NCBI RefSeq assembly: GCF_016774335.1
Contig: NZ_JAETWA010000048.1
Coordinates: 143,137-207,136 of the forward strand
Source: Luteimonas saliphila
GTDB taxonomy: Bacteria; Pseudomonadota; Gammaproteobacteria; Xanthomonadales; Xanthomonadaceae
DNA length: 64,000 nucleotides
Direction of reading: 5' to 3'
The notes below the pieces were generated by a model. The model was not told where the DNA came from. It did not search any database and saw nothing but the letters and a program-made list of their open reading frames with translations. This document shows positions 39,659 through 47,448 of the stretch, in pieces; the stretch's first letter is position 1; the number at the start of each line of letters is the position of its first letter. The translations under genes and the position numbers were made by a program.

Positions 39659-39672
39659 TGATAGCGCTACCA
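39659..39672. promoter_or_regulatory. xyl-box at the TonB-dependent receptor gene
   Basis: TGATAGCGCTACCA has the same TAGCGCTA core as the three other boxes. It ends 122 bases before the receptor start at 39795 and lies 150 bases from the exuT box, so the pair could hold a repressor loop. Apart from these two sites and the GGAGGGGAG at 39782-39790, I find nothing else I can name in the gap. Confidence 0.85.
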
Positions 39673-39794
39673 TCGCGCCGCCACTCCCAAGGGCGTGTCG
39701 TGCAAGCGTCCCTCCGGGGGCACGAGGCACACTAGTCCACCGGTGTCACGGCGACGTCGATGCGCCGGCCACCACGAAGCGGGAGGGGAGTTCC

Positions 39795-42722
39795 GTGCAA
39801 GTCCGAATCGCAAGAACCGCGTTGTCACACGCCCTGGGCCTGGCGCTCGTCGGCTTCGCCACAGCGGCCGTCGCGCAGGATCCAGCAGCCGCGCAGGACG
39901 CGCCGCAACCCACGCCCGTCGCCCCCGCGGCGCAGCAGGACGCCACCGATCTCGATGGCGTCGTCGTCACCGGCTACCGCCAGAGCCTGCAGTACTCCAC
40001 CGCCGCCAAGCGTGAGTCGACCGGTTTCACCGATTCCATCTTTTCCGAGGACATCGGCAAGTTCCCCGACACCAACATCGCGGAGTCGCTGGCGCGCATC
40101 CCGGGTATCCAGATCGACCGCGACGTCAACGGCGAAGGCCTCAACGTCGGTATCCGCGGTCTTCCCCAGAGCTTCACCAAGACGCTCATCAACGGCGGCG
40201 AAGCGGCGACCGCGTCGATCGGCCTGAACCGCGGCAACCAGAACCGCGAAGTCGACCTCAACCTGTTTCCCACCGAGTTCTTCAACAAGCTCACCGTGTA
40301 CAAGTCGCCGCAGGCGAGCCTGCCCGAGGGCGGTATCTCCGGCGTGGTGGACATGCGCAGCATGCGGCCGTTCGACATCCCCGGCCGGCACTTCACCTAC
40401 TCCGGCCAGTTCGACTACAACACCATCGGCGAGAAGTTCAATCCGCGCGGCTCCGCGCTGTACAGCTGGACCAACGACGAAGGCACGTTCGGCGCGCTGG
40501 TCGGCGCATCGGTGGTGCGCAGCCGGATCGCCGTGCGCGGCTGGGAGTCGGTGGGCTGGATGAATCCGGGCCTCAACTACCAGCAGTGTGGACTCGCGCC
40601 ACCGGCGGGTGTCGACCCGCTGACCAACCGCCCCGCTGAGTGCAACCCGGGCGGTGGCGGCAGTCTGCAGATGCCCAACACCGTGCCCGACAACGCCTCG
40701 ACCATCGGAGCGGGTATGACACCGGGAGACATCATTGATGCCCAGTGGCTGATGGAGCAGAACCCGGGGCTGACGATCGGCCAGATCACTGAGGCGCTGT
40801 TCCCGCGCCTGGCGCGTCCCGTGGACATGTCCGGCGATCGCGAGCGCGACGCCGTGGTCGGTTCGCTGGAGTGGCGACCGAACGACCGGATGCACTTCTA
40901 CGTGGATGCGCTGTACTCGCGCGCCAAGTACGAGAACGATCGCATCGACGTGAACCTGGTCGGACGCACCTTCGGCCCGAGCGGCTTCCTGCCCACCAAC
41001 ATGCAGCTCGACGCGAACAACGTGGTCACCAGCGCCACCCTGGTGAACGCGCAGTTCATCCTGGAAGCGCGGCCATATCGCGACGAGGTGCAGTACTGGA
41101 ACATCAACCCCGGCGCCACGTTCTGGTTCGGCGAAGACGACGCGGTGAAGCTGGATGTCCAGGCCAACTGGAGCCGGAGCTGGTTCTTCCGCGAATCCCC
41201 GACGATCATGCCGGCTTCGCCCATCACGACGGTCGAGTACACCAACAACGGTACGCCGTCGTTCAGTGCGGGTGGCCTCGATCTGAACGATCCCAACGCT
41301 GGATGGGTCTGGACGGGCGGACGGGTCAACCTCAACAACGAAAAGCGCGTCACCGAGGCCGGCCGTCTGCGCGCGGACCTGCAGTTCGGCGACGACGACC
41401 GCAACATCAAGGTTGGCGTGTCGCAGGACCGCTCGCGTCGCACCATCGTCGGCTTCGACAACAGCGCGGCCTGGCAGACGAACGTGTTCAACACCGTCAC
41501 GCCCGGCGAACTGCCGAACTTCCTGCGGCCGGGCCCGTACGGGTTCATCACCGTCGATTTCGATGCCTTCATGGCCGCGACCGACTACGCCCGATTCTTC
41601 GACGAGGCACCCGAGTCGGGGACCTCGCAGTCGGTGGGCGCGGCGTCGGGCGGCTTCGACGAGAAGAGCACGGCGGCCTACGTCGAACTCAACGGCGAGA
41701 CCGAGGTGTGGAACCGCAACCTGCGCTTCAACGCCGGCGTGCGCTACGTCGACACCGACCAGGACATCACCGGGCCCGTGACCCTTGGCGCCGTGCGCCA
41801 ATGGCAAACACTGAGCAGCGCGTACGACGAATGGCTGCCGTCGTTCAGCGCCGCCTGGGACGTGGCCGACAACTGGGTGGTGCGCCTGTCCAGCTCGCGC
41901 ACGATGACGCGGCCCAACCCGCGGTCGATGCTGCCGGCGACGACGTTCTCGGATCCGTCCGCGGAAATCGCCGACCAGGGTAATCCGGACCTGTCGCCCT
42001 ACCTGTCGACCAACTTCGACCTCGGCCTGGAGTGGTACACGGGCGAAGAAGGCCTGGTGGCGTTGACCCTGTTCAACAAGCGCGTGTCCGGCTACACCTA
42101 CCAGGGCGTCAATGTGCGGCCCTTCCGCACTCTGGGCATCCCGCTCGACGCGCTGACCGCGAACCAGCTCGCGGCGCTCAATGCCAACGGCGGACTGGAT
42201 GCCCCGATCAACGTGCGCCAGCAGGTCAATGCCGACGCTACGCTCGACATCCAGGGCTGGGAGCTGATCTGGGTGCAGCCCCTGAGCTTCGTGTTCGAAG
42301 GGCTGGGCGTGATGGCCAACTACACCGACATCGACCTCGAGCCCACCGGCCAGGAAGCGAACCAGCTTGCGGGCAACCTGTTCGGGATCGCGCCCGTGAT
42401 GTGGAATGCCACCGCCTACTGGGAGAACGACATCGCGTCCGTGCGCCTGTCCTACAACTGGGCCGAGGGTACCGCGCAGCGCGCACGCGGCAACAACGAA
42501 GGCGGCCTCAACTACGGGCAGTACTTCGGCGAAGACCGCGGCCAGTTCGACCTGTCGGCCAGCTACACGCTGGCGGGGATGCCCTCCAGGCCGCAGATCA
42601 CGTTCAACGTCCTCAACATCACCAACGAGGAGACGCGGAATTATCTCTCGTTCCCGAACGTACCGGGCGAGATCTACCAGCCGGGGCGCACCTTCCTGAT
42701 CGGCTTCCGCGGCACGTTCTGA
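39795..42722 (+). CDS. TonB-dependent receptor for xylan oligosaccharides
   Basis: Large outer-membrane receptor (975 residues) of the carbohydrate-transporting type. It starts at a GTG with a strong ribosome-binding site (GGAGGGGAG). A signal peptide ends near AAVAQD, the TonB box is in LDGVVVTGYR at about residue 53, and the plug shows IGKFPDTNIAESLARIPGIQ, IRGLPQSFTKTLINGG and GGISGVVDMR. The barrel ends with Phe (FLIGFRGTF). The plug motif FPDTNIAESLARIPG is typical of Xanthomonas and Caulobacter oligosaccharide receptors. A xyl-box upstream and the downstream symporter and GH43 genes indicate xylo-oligosaccharide uptake. Confidence 0.92.
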   Translation: MQVRIARTALSHALGLALVGFATAAVAQDPAAAQDAPQPTPVAPAAQQDATDLDGVVVTGYRQSLQYSTAAKRESTGFTDSIFSEDIGKFPDTNIAESLARIPGIQIDRDVNGEGLNVGIRGLPQSFTKTLINGGEAATASIGLNRGNQNREVDLNLFPTEFFNKLTVYKSPQASLPEGGISGVVDMRSMRPFDIPGRHFTYSGQFDYNTIGEKFNPRGSALYSWTNDEGTFGALVGASVVRSRIAVRGWESVGWMNPGLNYQQCGLAPPAGVDPLTNRPAECNPGGGGSLQMPNTVPDNASTIGAGMTPGDIIDAQWLMEQNPGLTIGQITEALFPRLARPVDMSGDRERDAVVGSLEWRPNDRMHFYVDALYSRAKYENDRIDVNLVGRTFGPSGFLPTNMQLDANNVVTSATLVNAQFILEARPYRDEVQYWNINPGATFWFGEDDAVKLDVQANWSRSWFFRESPTIMPASPITTVEYTNNGTPSFSAGGLDLNDPNAGWVWTGGRVNLNNEKRVTEAGRLRADLQFGDDDRNIKVGVSQDRSRRTIVGFDNSAAWQTNVFNTVTPGELPNFLRPGPYGFITVDFDAFMAATDYARFFDEAPESGTSQSVGAASGGFDEKSTAAYVELNGETEVWNRNLRFNAGVRYVDTDQDITGPVTLGAVRQWQTLSSAYDEWLPSFSAAWDVADNWVVRLSSSRTMTRPNPRSMLPATTFSDPSAEIADQGNPDLSPYLSTNFDLGLEWYTGEEGLVALTLFNKRVSGYTYQGVNVRPFRTLGIPLDALTANQLAALNANGGLDAPINVRQQVNADATLDIQGWELIWVQPLSFVFEGLGVMANYTDIDLEPTGQEANQLAGNLFGIAPVMWNATAYWENDIASVRLSYNWAEGTAQRARGNNEGGLNYGQYFGEDRGQFDLSASYTLAGMPSRPQITFNVLNITNEETRNYLSFPNVPGEIYQPGRTFLIGFRGTF

Positions 42723-42743
42723 TCCCGCCATGCTTTACTCCCC

Positions 42744-42790
42744 ACGACCCTCCCGGTACCCCGACGTACCGGGCGGGTCGTGATTTTTTT
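42744..42790 (+). terminator. Strong intrinsic terminator after the TonB receptor
   Basis: ACGACCCTCCCGGTAC pairs with GTACCGGGCGGGTCGT around a 6-base loop (one T-C mismatch in 16 pairs); GA and seven Ts follow. It separates the receptor transcript from the symporter operon. Confidence 0.92.
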
Positions 42791-42878
42791 CGCGGGAGCG
42801 GTCCGGCAGGCCGGTGAACATGCGATCCTTCGAAACGCGGCCGCCGGAAGGCGGCCGTATTGCAGGGGAGGCCGGCGC

Positions 42879-44432
42879 ATGCGCAACGCACCGGTTTCAA
42901 ACGTTACGAACGCGCAAGCCACACGGATACCTTCTATCGCCATGAGCATCGCCCAGAGCACCCGCGCGGAAAAGCTTTCCGTCACCGAGAAAGTCGGCTA
43001 CAGCCTGGGGGACCTGGCGGCCAACCTCATCTTCCAGACGTTGATGACGTTCCTGGCCTTCTTCTACACCGACATCTACCGGATTCCGGCGGCGACTGCG
43101 GCGACGATCATCTTCGTGGTCGGCCTGCTCGGCGCATTCGTGTTCACCCCCCTGGTGGCGGTGATGGCGGATCGCACCAACACCCGCTGGGGCAAGTTCC
43201 GGCCATGGATCCTGTGGACCGCCGTGCCCTTCGGCGTGCTCGCGCTGCTGGCCTTCAGCACACCCGACCTGGGTCCGCAGGGCAAGGTGTTCTACGCGGC
43301 CGCGACGTACACGCTGCTGGTACTGGTGTACGCCGCCAACAACCTGCCGTACTCGGCACTGAGCGGCGTGCTGACCGGCAGCATGTCCGACCGCAACAGC
43401 CTGTCGGCCTACCGCTTCGTCGCGGTGATGATCGCGCAACTGGTGGTGCAGGCGCTGCTGCTGCCACTGGTGCTGATCCTCGGCGACGGCGACCGCGTCC
43501 AGGGATTCCACAACACCATGCTGCTGTTCGCGGTGGTAGGTACGATCTTCCTGTTCATCACCTTCTTCACCACCCGCGAGCGGGTGCTGGCGCCGGCCGG
43601 CCAGAAGACGAACCTGCGCCAGGACATCGCCGACCTCGCCGGCAACCGGCCGTGGCTGATAATGCTGTTCCTGACCATTCTGGTCTTCATCACCCTGGCG
43701 CTGAAAGGCGGCACCTACGTCTACTACTTCGAGTACTACCTCAGCGAGCCGGCGTTGGCCGAATTCCTCGACGGCATCGGTTTCAACGGATTCATCGCCG
43801 GACTCAATACCATGCTCACCGGCATGGGCCTGACCGCGTTCCACTGGCCCGAGGACGCACCGACGTCGGCCTTCAGCCTGTTCAATGCCAGCGGCATCAT
43901 TTTCATGATCGTGGGCATCGGCTTCTCGAAGCCTCTCGCGGACCGTTTCGGCAAGCGCGACGTCTTCGGCGTGTTCCTGTTCGTCTCGACCCTGTTCCTG
44001 CTCGCGTTCTACTTCTTCCCGCCGGACGCGATCGGGCTGGTGTTCCTGTCGCAGATCCTGCACGGCTTCTTCTACGGCATCACCATCCCCCTGTTGTGGG
44101 CGATGGTGGCCGATGTGGCCGACTATTCCGAGTGGAAGAACAACCGCCGCGCCACCGCGATCATCTTCTCCGCCATCCTGTGCGGGCTGAAGGTGGGGCT
44201 GGCGGTCGGCGGCGCGCTGGTCGCCGCGATCCTGGCCCGCTACGACTACGTGGCGGGCGCCGAGCTGCAATCGCCGGAGACCATCGACGGCATCCGCTTC
44301 TCGATGAGCGTGTACTGCTCGCTGCCGTTCCTGATCGGCGTGGCGCTGATGCTCTTCTACAGGATCGACAAGTCGATGGAATCCCGCATCGAGAGCGAGC
44401 TTGCGGAGCGCCGCGCAGCCCAGACGACCTGA
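42879..44432 (+). CDS. GPH-family sugar:cation symporter, XynP/xylo-oligosaccharide type
   Basis: Inner-membrane importer of the glycoside-pentoside-hexuronide family; predicted to bring xylobiose-size products into the cytoplasm. From the ATG at 42879 (AGGGGAGG seven bases upstream) it has 517 residues; the ATG at 42942 (MSIAQSTRAEKLSVTEK), where homology begins, lacks such a site and would give 496. GPH marks: VGYSLGDLAANLIFQTLMTF, the loop ADRTNTRWGKFRPWILW, ANNLPYSALSGVLT, and VADVADYSEWKNNRRATAII. A terminator separates it from the receptor; it is followed after 19 bases by GH43 and then an epimerase. Confidence 0.92.
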   Translation: MRNAPVSNVTNAQATRIPSIAMSIAQSTRAEKLSVTEKVGYSLGDLAANLIFQTLMTFLAFFYTDIYRIPAATAATIIFVVGLLGAFVFTPLVAVMADRTNTRWGKFRPWILWTAVPFGVLALLAFSTPDLGPQGKVFYAAATYTLLVLVYAANNLPYSALSGVLTGSMSDRNSLSAYRFVAVMIAQLVVQALLLPLVLILGDGDRVQGFHNTMLLFAVVGTIFLFITFFTTRERVLAPAGQKTNLRQDIADLAGNRPWLIMLFLTILVFITLALKGGTYVYYFEYYLSEPALAEFLDGIGFNGFIAGLNTMLTGMGLTAFHWPEDAPTSAFSLFNASGIIFMIVGIGFSKPLADRFGKRDVFGVFLFVSTLFLLAFYFFPPDAIGLVFLSQILHGFFYGITIPLLWAMVADVADYSEWKNNRRATAIIFSAILCGLKVGLAVGGALVAAILARYDYVAGAELQSPETIDGIRFSMSVYCSLPFLIGVALMLFYRIDKSMESRIESELAERRAAQTT

Positions 44433-44451
44433 CCCCGGATACGGATCGACC

Positions 44452-45471
44452 ATGGCAGACCAGGAATATCCCGACGGAGCGCTCGACGCGCTCGCGGAGA
44501 AGGCGCTTTCGCGCCCGCTCGTCACCCACATCTATACCGCCGACCCGTCGGCGCACGTGTTCGAGGGGCGGCTCTACATCTACCCCTCGCACGACATCGA
44601 TGCCGGCATCCCGTTCAACGACGACGGCGCGCACTTCGCCATGGAGGACTACCACGTCCTGCGCATGGACTCGCCGCAAAGCGAGGCGGTGGATTGCGGC
44701 GTCGCCCTGCACGTGAAGGACGTGCCCTGGGCGCAGCGCCAGATGTGGGCGCCCGACGCCGCGGTGAAGGACGGTCGTTACTATCTGTACTTCCCGGCGA
44801 AGTCGGCCGACGGGCTGTTCCGCATCGGGGTGGCGGTGGGCGACCGTCCGGAGGGGCCTTTCCAGGCGGAGCCGGAGCCGATCGCGGGCAGCTACTCGAT
44901 CGACCCGGCGGTGTTCGCGGACGACGACGGCGCGCACTACATGTATTTCGGCGGCATCTGGGGCGGGCAGCTGCAGAAGTACCGCGACAACGCGTACGCG
45001 CCCGGCAACGAGGAACCCGGCGACGCCGAGCCCGCGCTGGGCCCGCGCGTGGCGCGGCTTTCGGCGGACATGAAGCAGTTCGCCGAAGCGCCGCGCGAGG
45101 TGCAGATCGTGGACGAGGCCGGCACCCCACTCAATGCCGGGGACCATGAGCGCCGCTATTTCGAGGGGCCGTGGCTGCACAAGCACCAGGGCCGCTACTA
45201 CCTGTCGTATTCGACCGGCAACACACACCTGTTGTGCTACGCCACAGCGGACAATCCCTACGGGCCCTTCACCTACCAGGGCGTGATCCTCACTCCCGTG
45301 GTCGGCTGGACCACGCACCATTCGATCGTCGAATTCGGTGGCCGCTGGTGGTTGTACTACCACGACTCGATCCTGTCGGGCGGCGTCACCCACCTGCGTT
45401 CGGCCAAGGTCGCCGAGCTGCACGTCGATCCCGACGGACGCATTCGGACGCTGGATCCCTATGGGGGATGA
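44452..45471 (+). CDS. Cytoplasmic glycoside hydrolase family 43 (xylosidase/arabinofuranosidase)
   Basis: The 339-residue single-domain propeller enzyme has no signal peptide, unlike the GH43 at 12466-14229, so it should act on imported xylo-oligosaccharides. GH43 acids: Asp in IYTADPSAHVFEGRLYIYPS, Asp in SYSIDPAVFADDDG, and Glu in RRYFEGPWLHKHQGRYYLSY. THHSIVEFGGRWWLYYHDS is also typical of the family. It lies 19 bases after the symporter and overlaps the epimerase gene by 11 bases, so import and cleavage are coupled. Xylose versus arabinose specificity is open. Confidence 0.9.
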   Translation: MADQEYPDGALDALAEKALSRPLVTHIYTADPSAHVFEGRLYIYPSHDIDAGIPFNDDGAHFAMEDYHVLRMDSPQSEAVDCGVALHVKDVPWAQRQMWAPDAAVKDGRYYLYFPAKSADGLFRIGVAVGDRPEGPFQAEPEPIAGSYSIDPAVFADDDGAHYMYFGGIWGGQLQKYRDNAYAPGNEEPGDAEPALGPRVARLSADMKQFAEAPREVQIVDEAGTPLNAGDHERRYFEGPWLHKHQGRYYLSYSTGNTHLLCYATADNPYGPFTYQGVILTPVVGWTTHHSIVEFGGRWWLYYHDSILSGGVTHLRSAKVAELHVDPDGRIRTLDPYGG

Positions 45472-46303
45472 GGTCGCGACCGCGGCCGCCATCGGTCCGA
45501 CCTCGCCGATGCCACCGGGGCCGCTGTTGACGATCGCGGCCGGCGACCTGTCGGTCGACATCGCGCCCCAGGCCGGTGGCCGCATCGCCCAGATCCGCTG
45601 CGATGGCATCGAGCAGCTGCTCGGCCATGGCGAGCACGACGCCACGACCGCCATCGGCTGGGGCTGCTACCCGATGGTGCCGTGGTGCGGACGCATCCGC
45701 CATGGCCAGTTCGCGTTCCGGGGTCGGCGCCACCTGCTTCCCGCGAACCTGGGCGGACACGCCATCCACGGCGTCGGCTTCCTCATGCCCTGGGATGTCG
45801 TCGAGCATTCCGCGACCCATGGTTCGCTCGAGCTGCCGATGCCGACCGACGGGCGCTGGCCGTTCGGCGGGATTGCCGGCCAGCGCATCGGCATCGAGGG
45901 GCGGGCACTGGTGCTGGTGCTGTCGGTGACCGCGGTCGAACAGGCGATGCCGGCCTCGATCGGCTGGCACCCCTGGTTCCGCAAGCCCGAGCGGCTCGAG
46001 TTCCATCCGCAGGCCATGTACCCGCGCGATGCCGAGGGGATCGCCGTACGCCCCGCCGGCCAGGTGCGTCCCGGGCCGTGGGACGACTGCTTCGTCAACG
46101 ATCGCGAGGTGGTGCTGCATCGACAGGGCCAGCGCCTGCGCATCGCGTCGGAATGCCGCGACTGGGTGGTCTACGACGGATCCGCACATGCGACCTGCGT
46201 CGAACCGCAGACCGCGCCACCGGATGCGTTCAACCTGCCACCCGAACTGGTCCTTCACCCGGGCGAGACGCTCAGCGCGCGCTGTACGCTGCGCTGGGAC
46301 TGA
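45461..46303 (+). CDS. Aldose 1-epimerase (mutarotase)
   Basis: Speeds the interconversion of alpha and beta anomers of sugars released in the cytoplasm. The 280-residue protein shows GalM-like motifs: APQAGGRIAQIRCDG at the start of the sandwich, GCYPMVPWCGRIRHGQF, GGHAIHGVGFLMPW with the catalytic His, PASIGWHPWFRK with the second His, and CVEPQTAPPDAFN with the catalytic Glu. It starts inside the end of the GH43 gene (ATG 45461). It is the last gene of the symporter operon; the 228 bases after it show no terminator I can recognise. Confidence 0.88.
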   Translation: MGDEVATAAAIGPTSPMPPGPLLTIAAGDLSVDIAPQAGGRIAQIRCDGIEQLLGHGEHDATTAIGWGCYPMVPWCGRIRHGQFAFRGRRHLLPANLGGHAIHGVGFLMPWDVVEHSATHGSLELPMPTDGRWPFGGIAGQRIGIEGRALVLVLSVTAVEQAMPASIGWHPWFRKPERLEFHPQAMYPRDAEGIAVRPAGQVRPGPWDDCFVNDREVVLHRQGQRLRIASECRDWVVYDGSAHATCVEPQTAPPDAFNLPPELVLHPGETLSARCTLRWD

Positions 46304-46531
46304 GCCGCGGGGGCGGACGCGTCGCGCAGTACCGCGGCAGGGGGGCGGGAAGGGTCGTAAGCAAGCTCGTCCTGCGGCAGGATCCCGTGTCCTCGATCGC
46401 GGTGTCGTGCCTCGCGGGCCGGGCGCGATGCGTGCCAGCCGGGAACCCGGTCATCATCCTGAATCCCGTGGTCGCGGTCCGCGCGACATCGGGCGCGCAC
46501 ACTCCGCGTCTTCCCCCGGCGCGAGGTCTCC

Positions 46532-47113
46532 ATGTCGGCCTGCCACCTGTACGTGCTCCCGCTGGTCCACGAGGACATCGCCAAGGTCGGCATCTCCGTC
46601 GATCCTCTGGCGCGCGTGCGTGCATTCGCCGCACGCTATTACGAGTGCTTCGACCTGGCGGGAAGCGTGGTCATCGGTTTCGACCGGGTCGCCGAAGCGC
46701 GTCGGCGCGAGACTCAGTTGCATCGGCAGTTGCGGGCATGGAACGCGCCGCCACCGCTGGTGGACGCATTACGGGCCGGTGGCGTCACGGAGTGGTACCG
46801 GGGCTGCGCGTCGATCCTGCGCGCGGAGGCCGAACGCGACGCCGGACGCGGCCATGTCGTCTGGATGCCCGCCCTGGCGTGGTGGAAGCGGCGGCTGCTG
46901 GCGGAACAGCCGCTGCTGTTCGAATGGGCCGAGCATTGCCTGCGCGACCTGCCCGAAGACGCTCCGGTTCCGTCGGCCGCCTGGTCGCGGATCGTGGACG
47001 TGTTGGACGCCTGGCCGGCGCTCGGCCTGGCCGTGGAGGATGCGTTGCCGCCGCACATGGCGCGGCGTTATCTGACCTACCGGTCCGGTTGGCGTTGCGG
47101 CCTGGGTGACTAG
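46532..47113 (+). CDS. Stand-alone GIY-YIG/T5orf172-type protein
   Basis: A 193-residue protein of unknown role. The N-terminus HLYVLPLVHEDIAKVGISVD, then PLARVRAF, resembles the first strands and helix of the T5orf172 branch of GIY-YIG nucleases, and RRRETQLHRQLRAWN may be the following helix. The last 110 residues (Trp-rich, WMPALAWWKRRLL) match nothing I know. Start ATG 46532 follows GCGCGAGGTCTCC. It lies between the xylan region and tRNA-Leu, and codes in the same direction as the genes before it. Possible roles are DNA processing or a phage relic; neither is shown. Confidence 0.6.
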   Translation: MSACHLYVLPLVHEDIAKVGISVDPLARVRAFAARYYECFDLAGSVVIGFDRVAEARRRETQLHRQLRAWNAPPPLVDALRAGGVTEWYRGCASILRAEAERDAGRGHVVWMPALAWWKRRLLAEQPLLFEWAEHCLRDLPEDAPVPSAAWSRIVDVLDAWPALGLAVEDALPPHMARRYLTYRSGWRCGLGD

Positions 47114-47212
47114 GCCGCCAGGCCGTCCCCCGCCATGCCGAATCAAGTTGATACGCCGGGCTCAGGCCGACATTTCAGCAGGCATCGCGCCCACCCTGTC
47201 AACCGGTCGCGC

Positions 47213-47240
47213 AAAGAAAAACCCCGCTTGCAGCGGGGCT
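47213..47240 (-). terminator. Intrinsic terminator for tRNA-Leu
   Basis: On the minus strand CCCCGCT, loop GCA, AGCGGGG is followed by TTTTTCTTT. It starts 46 bases beyond the tRNA 3' end and is a classic factor-independent terminator. Confidence 0.92.
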
Positions 47241-47283
47241 TTGTGCAGTTCCGGGCCGTGCGGGACGGTCTGGATCTGTGGTC

Positions 47284-47368
<85 letters not shown>

Positions 47369-47448
47369 GGTGGGGCGCGTATGTTGCGGCGCGTCGATGC
47401 CAAAGTCAACGTGTCGCCTGCACCGGGCCGATACGCCACGCGTGTACC

